In this document: positions 16,031-25,550 of the stretch, piece after piece
Position numbering within the stretch: the first letter of the stretch is position 1
Layout: each line of letters opens with the position of its first letter
Source: JAEYXS01 sp943367715
GTDB taxonomy: Bacteria; Verrucomicrobiota; Verrucomicrobiia; Limisphaerales; JAEYXS01
Assembly: GCA_943367715.1 (NCBI GenBank)
Contig: CALRJY020000036.1
Span: 1-64,000, forward strand
Direction: 5' to 3'
DNA: 64,000 nucleotides
Made by a program: the position numbers and the translations under genes
The notes under the pieces: generated by a model
The model's database searches: none
What the model saw: the letters and a program-made list of their open reading frames with translations, nothing else
What the model was told of the DNA's origin: nothing

Positions 16031-17371
16031 ATGACCGCACCCAGCCAGACCAAGCCGCCGTCGGACAAATGGAGTCCGCCCCTCCAAGTCGTGCTGGTCA
16101 TCGTTCTCTGGAGCTCGCTCGTGCTCATCTTCGCTCTGGGCCTGTATCTCACCGGCCTGAACAGCCCCTTTCCCATCTCCGCCGGTGAAGCCGCCTATCA
16201 AGCCCTGCGCGATTGGTTGCCGTGGATACTTGCCTCACCGCTTATCCTCTGGTTGGCCAACCGCTTCCGCGCCGAGCGCCACGCCTGGCGCAGCAGCATT
16301 GCCATCCATCTGGCGGCAGGATTACTCCTGACTTTTGCCTACCAAGGTTTGCTCCTCCACACCCGGCTGGCTGCACCCACCATGTTCATCAGCGGCGTTG
16401 GCGTCGGTGGCCGGAGCGGTGGTTCAGCCATGGTAGAAGGAATGCACGCCGATGGTAAACGCATCACCCACGTCAAAACCTTCGAGGCTGCGGAGCCTGA
16501 TCAATTGTTCCTGGCCCCGCCACCGCCCATGTCCATCGGCGGCGGCACCTTCACCATGGCCGTCTCCGGGAACCTGGAGGATGACCGCTGGCGCCATTTC
16601 TTTCACCTCGCGTTCATCCGCAGCCAGTTCACCCTGCCTCTATACTGGGTCATCGTGATCGCCTGCTGGGCCACGAATTATCATCGCGAATCTCGCGAAC
16701 GCGAACGGCGCGCCTTGGAGCTCGAAGCCAGCCTCTCCAAAGCCAACCTGCAAGCGCTCCGGATGCAGCTTCAACCGCACTTCCTGTTCAACACACTCAA
16801 CGCTATCTCCGCCCTCGTTCATCAGAATCCCGATGCCGCTGATGAGATGCTCGGCTCCTTGAGCGATCTGTTGCGCATGAGTCTCGAATTCTCCGACCAA
16901 CACGAAGTCACCTTGCGCCAGGAACTGGAGTTTCTCGACTGCTACCTGTCTATCCAGCAGACCCGCTTCGGCTCGCGTTTGCGCATCAGCAAAGACATCG
17001 AACCCGCCACACTGGAAGCCCGCGTCCCGACGTTCGTCCTCCAACCCTTTGTAGAGAACGCCGTCCAGCACGGCATCGAACCGCGCAAATCTGGCGGCAC
17101 CATTACATTGCGCGCGTGGCAGGTCGATCAGCGCCTGCATCTGGAAATCTCGGATGATGGCCAAGGACTCGCCGCCTCCGGTGTCACCGTGCTGCGGGAA
17201 GGCATCGGCCTCGCCAACAGCAAGGCCCGCCTGCGCGAACTCTACGGGGCCAACCATCAGTTCAGTTTGAAACGAAATGCTACCGGGGGCGTCTGCGTGG
17301 CGCTGAAAATCCCGCTGCAACTGACGGAAGAGCCCTTTATCCCCTCACCCGCGTCACCCGCCACCGCATGA
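16031..17371 (+). CDS. LytS/AgrC-type sensor kinase (His_kinase family)
   Basis: 446 residues. Four N-terminal membrane helices (about 17-45, 60-80, 95-115 and 200-220) with a long glycine-rich extracytoplasmic loop between helices three and four. Then a short coiled coil, the His_kinase motif LRMQLQPHFLFNTLNAIS, and an ATPase domain with FVENAVQHGIEP and DDGQGL. Its stop overlaps the LytTR regulator ATG (ATGA), so they are a co-translated pair. The glycine-rich loop (GVGVGGRSGGS, PPPPMSIGGG) has no known fold. Confidence 0.92.
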   Translation: MTAPSQTKPPSDKWSPPLQVVLVIVLWSSLVLIFALGLYLTGLNSPFPISAGEAAYQALRDWLPWILASPLILWLANRFRAERHAWRSSIAIHLAAGLLLTFAYQGLLLHTRLAAPTMFISGVGVGGRSGGSAMVEGMHADGKRITHVKTFEAAEPDQLFLAPPPPMSIGGGTFTMAVSGNLEDDRWRHFFHLAFIRSQFTLPLYWVIVIACWATNYHRESRERERRALELEASLSKANLQALRMQLQPHFLFNTLNAISALVHQNPDAADEMLGSLSDLLRMSLEFSDQHEVTLRQELEFLDCYLSIQQTRFGSRLRISKDIEPATLEARVPTFVLQPFVENAVQHGIEPRKSGGTITLRAWQVDQRLHLEISDDGQGLAASGVTVLREGIGLANSKARLRELYGANHQFSLKRNATGGVCVALKIPLQLTEEPFIPSPASPATA

Positions 17372-18126
17372 ACATCCGCACCCTGATCATCGATGACGAA
17401 CCGCTGGCAAGGACACGCATCCGTAGTCTCCTTGCCACTGAATCCGACGTGACCGTGCTCGCCGAATGCGCCAACGGATCCGAAGCCATTGAGGCCGTGG
17501 AAACGCATTCGCCCGACCTGCTTTTCCTGGATATCCAGATGCCCGAGGTAAACGGATTCGATGTGCTGCAAGCCGTCGGCCCTGAGCGCATCCCCGCCGT
17601 CATCTTCGTCACCGCTTATGACCAACACGCCCTGCAAGCCTTTGAAGTCCATGCGCTGGACTATCTGCTGAAACCCTTCAAACAATCCCGCTTCAAATCC
17701 GCCCTGCAACGCGCCCGCTATCAGCTCGCAAACCGCACTGCCGACCAAGAGACCCGCTTGACTTCGCTTTTGGAGCAGCTCCGCCCCGCTTCCGGCCAGC
17801 TCACGCGCTTCGTCATCAAAACCGCCAGCCGCATGATCTTGTTGAAAGCTCGTGATGTGGATTGGATCGAATCCGCCGCCAACTACGCCCTCCTCCATGT
17901 CGGCTCGGAAACACATCTCTTGCGGGAAACCATGCGCTCACTCGAAGACCGGCTTTCTCCCGATCAATTCCAGCGCATCAGCCGCTCTGCCATTGTGAAC
18001 CTGGACCGCATCAAAGAATTCCAGCCCATGACAAAAGGCGAATACGTCATCACCCTCACCAACGGCAAACAGCTCCCGATGACCCGCGGCATCCGTGAAC
18101 TCCAGCAAGCCATCGAAAGCCACTGA
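17368..18126 (+). CDS. LytTR-family response regulator
   Basis: 252 residues: receiver domain (about 1-120) with IIDDEPLAR, LFLDIQMPEVNGF and LLKPFKQSRF, followed by a LytTR DNA-binding domain (about 150-250) with VDWIESAANYALLH and FQRISRSAIVNLDRI. Partner of the LytS-type kinase just upstream. LytTR regulators bind paired short repeats; I could not assign a site. Confidence 0.95.
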   Translation: MNIRTLIIDDEPLARTRIRSLLATESDVTVLAECANGSEAIEAVETHSPDLLFLDIQMPEVNGFDVLQAVGPERIPAVIFVTAYDQHALQAFEVHALDYLLKPFKQSRFKSALQRARYQLANRTADQETRLTSLLEQLRPASGQLTRFVIKTASRMILLKARDVDWIESAANYALLHVGSETHLLRETMRSLEDRLSPDQFQRISRSAIVNLDRIKEFQPMTKGEYVITLTNGKQLPMTRGIRELQQAIESH

Positions 18127-18308
18127 TAGATCTTCCTCGTTCTCAGCAAGCTGCTTTCGAAGTTAGGTATCCCTTTCCATCCCTGCTTTCCCCTCCCTAA
18201 TCACAAATCCCCGCGCTTGGTCCTCCTTCCGTCGCCCGACCTCCGCCTCGCTCTTATCGTGCCCTCAAGGTCAAACCATGACCGAAACAAAAAACAAAAC
18301 TGCTACGT

Positions 18309-19067
18309 ATGAAAAACTTCCTGTTAGCTTGCTGGCGGCCTTCTCTGTTCGCCGCCGGTGGCCTGATGTTAACCGTCACAGCCTTGCTGGCTCAAACCTC
18401 GGACGAGCCCAAACCGACAAAATCCTTCACCATCGCCGTGGGCAGTGGAGCTGGCGCGGGCGGCTCTGGCGGTATTGCCGGTTTCACCATCGCCCTCGAT
18501 GGTATGGGCGAGAAGCTGCTGAAGCAAATCGACACGGACAAGGATGGCGCTGCCTCCTACGTGGAATTCAAAACCATCCTGAACACCCATTTCCAAAAAT
18601 GGGATGTCAACCAAAGTGGCACGTTAAGCACCAACGAACTCTCCGCCGGAGTTAAAGCCGTCTTTCCCGCCCCGGAAATCTTTGTTTCCACAGCCGAACC
18701 TCCTGCCGGAGTGGGAGGTGGAGTTGGCGGCGGAGCAACAGGCGCAGTGAAAGTCGTCAAACATTTCACCTCCCACGGCCAAGGTCGCGGTATGGCCCGT
18801 GTCATCTCTTTTGGTGGTGCCCCTGATTCTCTACCACCCCTGCCTGAACCCTCGGCCATCGTGGCCAAACGCGTGCTAAAATCCGTCGATGCCGATGAGA
18901 ACAAGGAGATCAGCATGGCCGAATGGGAATCCATCACCATCAAATGGTACCGGGCTTGGGATGCCAATGAAGATGGCTATCTGGACGCCGAAGATCTTAG
19001 CGACGGTTTTCATCAATTGGCCGGCCCGCCCGATGAAGAAGACCTGCTGTTCTTACTTCCCGAGTGA
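18309..19067 (+). CDS. Secreted four-EF-hand protein
   Basis: 252 residues with a signal peptide ending near ALLAQ. Four EF-hand loops in two pairs: DTDKDGAASYVEF and DVNQSGTLSTNEL, then after a Gly/Val-rich linker DADENKEISMAEW and DANEDGYLDAEDL. Calcium binding is well supported by loop residues 1, 3, 5 and 12. Such extracytoplasmic EF-hand proteins are common in the PVC group. It follows the LytTR pair by about 180 bases and may be a target of it; that is inference. A terminator hairpin follows at 19098. Confidence 0.88.
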   Translation: MKNFLLACWRPSLFAAGGLMLTVTALLAQTSDEPKPTKSFTIAVGSGAGAGGSGGIAGFTIALDGMGEKLLKQIDTDKDGAASYVEFKTILNTHFQKWDVNQSGTLSTNELSAGVKAVFPAPEIFVSTAEPPAGVGGGVGGGATGAVKVVKHFTSHGQGRGMARVISFGGAPDSLPPLPEPSAIVAKRVLKSVDADENKEISMAEWESITIKWYRAWDANEDGYLDAEDLSDGFHQLAGPPDEEDLLFLLPE

Positions 19068-19097
19068 TAACTCACCGCATCTCCTCGGTCGCCACAG

Positions 19098-19125
19098 CCG
19101 CCCTGCCACACCAGGGCGGTTTCTG
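19098..19125 (+). terminator. Intrinsic terminator after EF-hand gene
   Basis: CCGCCCTG and CAGGGCGG arms with a 6-base loop, followed by TTTCTGCTT. Lies 30 bases after the EF-hand stop and before trpA. Confidence 0.6.
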
Positions 19126-19195
19126 CTTATCCTCACCTTTCATTGTCACAACTCCGGCTTGAAACTTCCCACCTAACTCACAACACTCCCCGCCA

Positions 19196-19990
19196 ATGAA
19201 TCGGATTGAAGCACGCTTCGCCCGTTTGCGGGAAAGCGGTAAAAAGGGTTTTGTCGCCTACATCGGCTCGGGTGACCCGCATCTGGAAGCCACGCGCCAG
19301 CTGGCTATCGCCATGGATCAAGCGGGCGTGGACGTCCTCGAACTCGGCGTGCCGTTCAGTGATCCGTTGGCCGATGGCATCGTGAACCAGATGGCCGCCC
19401 AACGTGGGCTCGAATCCGGCACCACTCCGGTGAAACTCCTCGCGACCATCTCCGCCATCCGCAAGGAATCGCAGATCCCCATCGTCCTTTACGTTTATTA
19501 CAATCTCCTGCATAAGCGCGGTCTCAAACAGTTCATCGACGAGTGCGCTCAAGCTGGTGTGGATGGCCTGCTGGTGCTCGATCTCCCACCCGAGGAATCG
19601 ACTAACTACGAGCAACTCATGTCTGAGGCGGGGTTGAACAACATTTACCTCATCGCCCCTACCACGCCCGAGAGCCGCATGGAGATCATCGCCAAGCGCG
19701 CGAAGGGTTTCATCTACTACATCTCCCGTGAAGGTGTCACCGGCATGCAAGAGACCGTGGCGGACAACATAGCCAGCATGACCGCCAAGATCCGCAAATA
19801 TACCACCCTGCCTATCGCCGTGGGCTTCGGCATCTCCACCCCGGAGCAAGCCCGCCTTGTGGCCGCCAATGCGGAAGCCATCGTCGTGGGCAGTGCCATC
19901 GTGAACCAGATTGCGCAAAACGGAAAAGAGGTGAACCTTGCCGCCAAAGTCGGCGGGTTCGTGAAAACGTTGGTGGATGCGATCAAGTAG
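19196..19990 (+). CDS. trpA: Tryptophan synthase alpha subunit
   Basis: 264 residues, standard length. Cleaves indole-3-glycerol phosphate to indole and glyceraldehyde 3-phosphate. Signatures: FVAYIGSGDPHLE, VLELGVPFSDPLADG (catalytic Glu), DGLLVLDLPPEE (catalytic Asp), YYISREGVTG and VGFGISTPEQA phosphate-binding loop. No trpB is adjacent; trpC lies 22 kb away, so the trp genes are scattered here. Confidence 0.97.
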   Translation: MNRIEARFARLRESGKKGFVAYIGSGDPHLEATRQLAIAMDQAGVDVLELGVPFSDPLADGIVNQMAAQRGLESGTTPVKLLATISAIRKESQIPIVLYVYYNLLHKRGLKQFIDECAQAGVDGLLVLDLPPEESTNYEQLMSEAGLNNIYLIAPTTPESRMEIIAKRAKGFIYYISREGVTGMQETVADNIASMTAKIRKYTTLPIAVGFGISTPEQARLVAANAEAIVVGSAIVNQIAQNGKEVNLAAKVGGFVKTLVDAIK

Positions 19991-20041
19991 CTAAGCGTCT
20001 TTCACTTTGACGATATAGCCCAAATGAATCATGTTAAGGCC

Positions 20042-20296
20042 ATGAACAAACAACTCACAGTTGAGGTGCCTACCGAGGTTTTCTCGGCGCTGAAACAGAC
20101 GCCTGAGGAGTTTGTTAGCGAAATGCGTGTCGCCGCCGCCGTGAAGTATTTCGAGATGGGTTGGATATCACAAGGCAAGGCGTCGGAGGTTGCCGGCTTG
20201 AGCCGGCCCGAGTTTCATGCTGCGCTGATACGCTACCGGGTTTCTCCGATCCAGCAAACTGTGGCAGAATTGCGAGAGGAAGCCGGCTGTGAGTAG
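20042..20296 (+). CDS. UPF0175-family antitoxin
   Basis: 84 residues starting MNKQLTVEVPTEVF. A short beta-strand is followed by helices with EFVSEMRVAAAVKYFEMGWISQGKASEVAGLSR-type UPF0175 features, that is, a predicted helix-turn-helix. An upstream ATG at 20024 would add six residues, but the beta-strand typical of the family begins at this start, which is preceded by AAGG. Its 3' end overlaps the following toxin-like gene by 8 bases. Likely the antitoxin of a type II pair. Confidence 0.82.
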   Translation: MNKQLTVEVPTEVFSALKQTPEEFVSEMRVAAAVKYFEMGWISQGKASEVAGLSRPEFHAALIRYRVSPIQQTVAELREEAGCE

Positions 20297-20771
20297 TCGT
20301 CTAGTTTTCAACGCTTCACCACTAATCATCCTCGGTAAAGCCGATCTGCTTCCCCTGCTCCACAAATTGACCCGTGAATTGATCATCCCAGCAGGAGTCG
20401 CCCAAGAGATCAACGCCACCCCGGCAAACGATGCCGCCAAAACGTGGCTGTCCGCTGGTGGCAGTCTTTTTGTATCCAGCTTGGAATCCATTGATACAGA
20501 AGTACGGGCTTGGGATTTAGGACGAGGGGAATCCGAAGTCCTGACTTTTGCCCGTCAGTCCAATGATTTGACCTGTGTGATTGATGACCGAAGCGCCCGA
20601 AACTGTGCAACTGCATTAGGACTGAAGAAAACCGGCACTCTCGGCATCTTGATTCAGCTCAAACGTAATGGTCTGGTTCCGCATGAACGGGACTTGTTAG
20701 CCGATGTGTTGCGCAACGGATACTACATTTCTCCAGACCTTATCGCTGAAGCGCGAAGACTGCTCTCCTAA
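20289..20771 (+). CDS. DUF3368/PIN-like toxin
   Basis: 160 residues, GTG start inside the antitoxin gene. PIN-like features: LVFNASPLIILGKADLL (first Asp position replaced by Asn, as is common in DUF3368), LGRGESEVLTFA (Glu) and CVIDDRSARNCA (Asp pair). DUF3368 proteins pair with UPF0175 antitoxins and are thought to be nucleases. Gene order and overlap fit a toxin-antitoxin operon. Confidence 0.85.
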   Translation: MSSRLVFNASPLIILGKADLLPLLHKLTRELIIPAGVAQEINATPANDAAKTWLSAGGSLFVSSLESIDTEVRAWDLGRGESEVLTFARQSNDLTCVIDDRSARNCATALGLKKTGTLGILIQLKRNGLVPHERDLLADVLRNGYYISPDLIAEARRLLS

Positions 20772-20791
20772 GCATTGCCCATTAAACTCCT

Positions 20792-21937
20792 ATGGCCACA
20801 ACGAAGAAGAACATCTCGTCAAATCAGTCTGACCGTTACGTCATCATTATGGCCGGTGGACGCGGTGAACGTTTCTGGCCGGTAAGCCGCGAGAAAACAC
20901 CCAAGCAGCTCATCACGTTGCTCGGCAAGCGCTCCTTTCTTCAACAGGCCGTGGATCGCGTGCTGCCCTTGGTACCGCTGAAGAACATCATCATCATCAC
21001 GAACGCGGTTCAGGCGCCCACCGTTCAGAAGCAACTGCCCAAGCTCCCGAAAGACAACATCATCGCGGAGCCCGTTGGTCGTGATACTTGCGCCGCTGTG
21101 ACACTAGGAGCAGCAATTGTCGGTGCACGTTCCACGACCGCCACCATGGCGGTGCTGCCGGCCGATCACGTCATCCCGGATGAAAAGAAATTCCAGCAAG
21201 TCCTGAGTGATTGCTTTGATCTGGCTTCACGCGGTCAGGCGATCGTCACTATCGGTATCAAGCCGACTGAGCCCGCAACGGGTTATGGTTATATCCACGT
21301 GGGAGAGCCTTTACCGCCACCGCATGGAGCAAAGGCTTACAAGACTGCTTTTGCTCGCGCGGAAAAGTTCGTGGAGAAGCCGAATTACGAGAAGGCACTT
21401 GAGTATCTGCAAAGCGGTCATTACGGCTGGAATGCCGGCATGTTCATCTGGTCGTTCGTGACCATCACGGAAGCCCTTCAGAAGCATCAACCTGAGATGC
21501 TCGCCGCGTGTCATCGTTGGTTCGATGCGGCCAAGTCTCCGGCCAAATTGAAAAAGGTGCTGACCAAGGAATACCCGGCCATCAAAAAGATCTCCATCGA
21601 TTTCGCCTTGATGGAAAAGGCGCACAATGTCGTCGTGGCTGACGGCTCCTTCTCCTGGGATGACCTCGGCGCCTGGCCCGCTCTCGCCCATCACCTCAAG
21701 CCGGATGCAGAAGGTAATTGTGCCGTGGGCGAGTTCCTCCATGTGGATGCCGCCCGGAACGTCATCTATGACGCCCGCACCAAGAATCGCACTCCCATCT
21801 GCCTCGTAGGTGTGAAGGACTCCATCATCGTGCAGACGGATGACGCCACGCTCGTGGCCGACAAGTCCCAATCGCAGAAGATCAAGGAACTGGTCAAGAA
21901 GCTGGGCGAGGACGCGAAGTTGAAGAAGCTGGTGTAA
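20792..21937 (+). CDS. manC: Mannose-1-phosphate guanylyltransferase
   Basis: 381 residues. Makes GDP-mannose from mannose 1-phosphate and GTP. Nucleotidyltransferase signature AGGRGERFWPVSREKTPKQ near residue 20, PADHVI, GYGYIH, VEKPNYEKA and FSWDDLGAW. It lacks the C-terminal phosphomannose isomerase domain of the bifunctional enzymes. A phosphohexomutase that could supply mannose 1-phosphate is at 60735. Alone in its transcript as far as can be seen. Confidence 0.93.
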   Translation: MATTKKNISSNQSDRYVIIMAGGRGERFWPVSREKTPKQLITLLGKRSFLQQAVDRVLPLVPLKNIIIITNAVQAPTVQKQLPKLPKDNIIAEPVGRDTCAAVTLGAAIVGARSTTATMAVLPADHVIPDEKKFQQVLSDCFDLASRGQAIVTIGIKPTEPATGYGYIHVGEPLPPPHGAKAYKTAFARAEKFVEKPNYEKALEYLQSGHYGWNAGMFIWSFVTITEALQKHQPEMLAACHRWFDAAKSPAKLKKVLTKEYPAIKKISIDFALMEKAHNVVVADGSFSWDDLGAWPALAHHLKPDAEGNCAVGEFLHVDAARNVIYDARTKNRTPICLVGVKDSIIVQTDDATLVADKSQSQKIKELVKKLGEDAKLKKLV

Positions 21938-22108
21938 CCGATGGGGCGCGGGTTGTCTCAACCCGCAGCGATATCCTTAAGCAAGATTGCGTCCGACATT
22001 TTCCTGCCGCCTGACGATTGGCCATGCTGCGACTTGAGAGTCGCGCTCCACAACTTCCTGCCAAAGCTCGCTTGCACTCCGGCCAGTCCTCATTATCCTG
22101 CCCCCTTT

Positions 22109-25100
22109 ATGCTCCGTAAATTTGTTGCCTTAACTGCTATCTTGGCGTCGGTGGCTTGCGCTACGACGTCCGTTCGCGCGGCTGAGAACCAGGCCGCCAA
22201 CAAGGGTCCGAAAGTCCAACCCGCCTCCGAGGAAGGCCAGAATGCCATGAAAGGCTTCCAGCTCCCCCCCGGATTCAAGGTGGAACTGGCCGCGGCCGAA
22301 CCCCTGTTCGCCAACCCTGTTTCCTTCACCATCGATGAACAGGGCCGCTTCTATGTGGCTGAGACGTTCCGCTTCAATGCCGGCGTGCTGGACATCCGCG
22401 GCATCATGCACTGGCTGGATGAAGAGCTCGCTTCCAAGACGGTCGCAGAGCGCATCGCCTACACTCGCCGCCGGTCCGCTGACAAAGGCGAGAAGCCGAT
22501 GAACTGGTTCACGGATAACGAAGACCGCATCTCCCTCGTCTGGGACAGCAATGGTGATGGCGTGGCCGAGACCTCTTCCGTCCTTTCCACATTCCATGAA
22601 GAAGCGGACGGTGTCGGCTCCGGCCTCCTCGCCCGTAAAGGCAAGGTCTGGTACACGAACATCCCGCACCTCTGGCAGTTGGAGGACAAGAACGGAGACG
22701 GCAAGGCCGACGTGAAGAAGAGCCTCAGCTATGGCTACGGAGTGCGCTTCGGTTTCCTCGGCCATGACAGCCACGGCTTGCGCATCGGACCCGATGGCCG
22801 CCTCTACTACTCCATCGGCGATCGCGGTGCCCACATCGAATTGCCCAACGGCAAAGTCATCGAGAACCCCGAGGAAGGCGCGATCTACCGCTGCGAACTC
22901 GACGGCTCCAATCTGGAAATCTTCTATCGTGGCTTGCGCAATCCACAGGAACTGGCCTTCGACGATCTCGGCAACCTCTGGACCTGCGACAACAACTCGG
23001 ATGGCGGCGATCCCGCCCGCGTTGTCTATGCGGCTGAAGGCGGCGATAGCGGCTGGCGCATCGGCTGGCAGTTCATCGAGCGCCCCATGCGCCGTGGCTC
23101 CTGGTTGGGCGAACGTCTCTGCTACGAATACTTCAAGGATCGCGCGGCTTACACCTTGCCGCCCGTCTCCAGCAAAGTGGGCAATGGCCCCAGCGGTTTG
23201 ACCTTCGATCCCGGCATCGCCCTGAATGAAGAATGGCGCGGACGTTTCTTCCTCGCGAACTTCAGCGGCAACCCTAACAGCGGCATTTACAGCTTCGCCG
23301 TGCAAGCGCAAGGCGCGGGCTTCGCGCTCAAGGATAACAAGAAGTTCTGGTGGAACTTCCTGCCGACCGATATCGAGTTCGGCTATGACGGTGCCATCTA
23401 CGCCACAGACTGGGTAAACGGCTGGAGCGGCTTGGGCAAGGGCCGCATCTATCGCCTCTCCCATCCCGATGAACACAGCAAGCCGGTGGCCGCTCAGGTG
23501 AAACAGCTCTTCGCAGAAGGTTTCGACAAGCGCTCCACTTCCGAGTTGGTGAATCTTATCGCTCACCAAGATCAACGCGTCCGGCAGGAGGCACAGTTCG
23601 CTTTGGTTGACAAAAAGGCCGAGAAAGAGCTGAGCAGCGTCGCCGGGACTGGCCCCACGCTCCATTCCCGTTTGCACGCCATCTGGGGCTTGGGCCAGTT
23701 GGCCCGCCAAGGCCGCGCCGTGGAATTGACGGCACTGCTGGTAAACACCAACACCGAGATCCGGGCGCAGACGTTGAAGATCATCGGTGATGCCAAGCTC
23801 AGCAAGTATCAGAAGCAAGTGGTCGCCGGTCTGGCGGACAAAGAATCCCGCGTGCGTTATTTCGCCGCGATCACCGCTGGCAAATTGGCGAACAATGACA
23901 GCGTCCCTGCCCTGCTCGCCATGCTGAAGGACAATGACGACAAGGATCCCTGGCTGCGCCATGCCGGTGTCGCCGGGCTGACAGCATGCGCCAAGGCGGC
24001 CGATCTGACCGCTCTCTCCAAGCACGAATCCCCTGCGGTTCGCCTTGCGGCCACGGTGGCTTTGCGCCGCCTCGCCTCACCTGGATTGAGCCAGTTCCTC
24101 ACAGATAAAGACCCGCGCGTAGTAGCGGAAGCCGCTCGTGCCATCAATGATTTGCCGGTCGCTGCCGCTCTGCCTCAACTGGCCAGCTTAACGAGCCGCG
24201 CCAGTGAGTTCGCCACGTTGCCTGCTGGCAGCAATACTGAACCGTCCCCGCGCGATGCGATCTTGCGCCGCGTGATCAACGCCAACTTCCGCCTTGGCGC
24301 CTCGGCCAATGCTGATGCCGTCAGTGCGCTCGCCGGTGATGAACGCCTGCCGGAAGGCATTCGTGTGGAAGCTCTCTCCCAATTGGGTGAATGGGCCGCC
24401 CCGAGCGGTCGGGACCAGGTGAGCGGCCTCTGGCGTCCCTTGCCCAAGCGCTCCGGTCCGGACGCCACGCATGTGGAACCGATGGCCTTGAAACTCATCA
24501 CCAGCCAGTCCTCCGTGACCACTAAGATCGCCTTGCTGGAAACGGCGCAAAAGTTGAACTGGAAGACGTTGAGCGATGCCGCGTTCACACTGGTGGGCGA
24601 TGAAAAGGCCGACAAGAAATTGCGCGTGGCCGCCTTGCAATATATGGGCAGCAGCAAATCGCCCAAGCTTGCCGAGGCCGTCCACATCGCCAGCCAGGAC
24701 AAGACGGAAGAACTCCGCACCGCAGCCACCAAGCTCGCTGCCTCTGTTAGTGGCGGTGCCGGTGCCGTGGCCACTCTTGCCAACACCTTGAAGTCAGGCG
24801 GCGTGCGTGAAAAGCAGGCGGCCCTTACCGCCGTTTCTGCCATCGCTGGGAAAGATGCTGCCACCGTGTTGAACCAATGGCTGGATGACCTGATCGCGGG
24901 CAAAGTGGCGAAGGAATTGCAACTCGACTTGATCGAAGCTGCCACCAAGCGCCCGGAAGCCGAGGTGAAAGATCGCCTCACCAAGTTCAACCAAGCCCGT
25001 CCGGATGACGGTGGTTTGGGTGCGTATGTCGAATGCCTGATGGGTGGTGATAAAGATGCCGGGCGCAAGATCTTCGTAGAGAAGATTGAGGTTTCCTGCA

Positions 25101-25474
25101 TCCGCTGCCATCGCGTGCAAGGCTCGGAAGGCGGCGATGCCGGACCAAACTTGGGCGATGTGGGTAAACGCCAGGAACGCCGCTATATCCTGGAGTCCAT
25201 TATCTTTCCGAACAAAGTCGTGGCTGCTGGCTTCGAAAACGTGACGGTGAATCTCAAGGATGGCCGCAACTTCGTGGGCGTCGTGAAAGAAGACACCAAG
25301 GACTCGTTCGCCCTGCTGGTGAATGAAGACGGCGAAATGAAGCTGATGAAATTCAAGCCAGCGGATATCGCCGCGAAGGCCAAGGGCCTCTCCGGCATGC
25401 CTGACACGGTCAAAGAGATGCTGACCAAGCGAGAGATCCGGGACGTCGTGGAATTCCTAGTGAACCAGAAGTAA
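22109..25474 (+). CDS. PVC-type heme-binding membrane-bound dehydrogenase-like protein
   Basis: 1,121 residues from ATG 22109, which opens a signal peptide (MLRKFVALTAILASVACATTSVRA); upstream in-frame sequence is not signal-like. Order: a beta-propeller of the membrane-bound dehydrogenase type (about 40-470; GFKVELAAAEPLFANPVSF, DSHGLRIGPDGRLYYSIGDRG, GLRNPQELAFDDLGNLW), a long HEAT-repeat region (about 490-970), and a C-terminal cytochrome c-like domain with one CIRCH heme site and the PNLGDVGKR, ILESIIFPNKVVAAGF and FLVN features. Such proteins are a hallmark of Planctomycetes and Verrucomicrobia; the substrate is unknown but is thought to be sugar-related. Confidence 0.95.
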   Translation: MLRKFVALTAILASVACATTSVRAAENQAANKGPKVQPASEEGQNAMKGFQLPPGFKVELAAAEPLFANPVSFTIDEQGRFYVAETFRFNAGVLDIRGIMHWLDEELASKTVAERIAYTRRRSADKGEKPMNWFTDNEDRISLVWDSNGDGVAETSSVLSTFHEEADGVGSGLLARKGKVWYTNIPHLWQLEDKNGDGKADVKKSLSYGYGVRFGFLGHDSHGLRIGPDGRLYYSIGDRGAHIELPNGKVIENPEEGAIYRCELDGSNLEIFYRGLRNPQELAFDDLGNLWTCDNNSDGGDPARVVYAAEGGDSGWRIGWQFIERPMRRGSWLGERLCYEYFKDRAAYTLPPVSSKVGNGPSGLTFDPGIALNEEWRGRFFLANFSGNPNSGIYSFAVQAQGAGFALKDNKKFWWNFLPTDIEFGYDGAIYATDWVNGWSGLGKGRIYRLSHPDEHSKPVAAQVKQLFAEGFDKRSTSELVNLIAHQDQRVRQEAQFALVDKKAEKELSSVAGTGPTLHSRLHAIWGLGQLARQGRAVELTALLVNTNTEIRAQTLKIIGDAKLSKYQKQVVAGLADKESRVRYFAAITAGKLANNDSVPALLAMLKDNDDKDPWLRHAGVAGLTACAKAADLTALSKHESPAVRLAATVALRRLASPGLSQFLTDKDPRVVAEAARAINDLPVAAALPQLASLTSRASEFATLPAGSNTEPSPRDAILRRVINANFRLGASANADAVSALAGDERLPEGIRVEALSQLGEWAAPSGRDQVSGLWRPLPKRSGPDATHVEPMALKLITSQSSVTTKIALLETAQKLNWKTLSDAAFTLVGDEKADKKLRVAALQYMGSSKSPKLAEAVHIASQDKTEELRTAATKLAASVSGGAGAVATLANTLKSGGVREKQAALTAVSAIAGKDAATVLNQWLDDLIAGKVAKELQLDLIEAATKRPEAEVKDRLTKFNQARPDDGGLGAYVECLMGGDKDAGRKIFVEKIEVSCIRCHRVQGSEGGDAGPNLGDVGKRQERRYILESIIFPNKVVAAGFENVTVNLKDGRNFVGVVKEDTKDSFALLVNEDGEMKLMKFKPADIAAKAKGLSGMPDTVKEMLTKREIRDVVEFLVNQK

Positions 25475-25493
25475 ACAGGTTCCGTAAAATTCA

Positions 25494-25531
25494 AAAGCCC
25501 GGTCTGAAGCAATTCAGGCCGGGCTTTTTGT
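25494..25531. terminator. Intrinsic terminator after PVC heme protein, probably bidirectional
   Basis: AAGCCCGG-T-CTGAA, loop GCAA, TTCAG-G-CCGGGCTT followed by TTTTTG; on the other strand the run AAAA gives a U-tract too. It separates convergent genes ending at 25474 and 25551. Confidence 0.85.
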
Positions 25532-25550
25532 TGCCGAAAACGGGAAATAC

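Noticed and set aside
22130..24025. 631-residue minus-strand frame
   Set aside because: Antisense shadow of the PVC heme protein, whose plus-strand reading has signal peptide, propeller, HEAT and CxxCH features.
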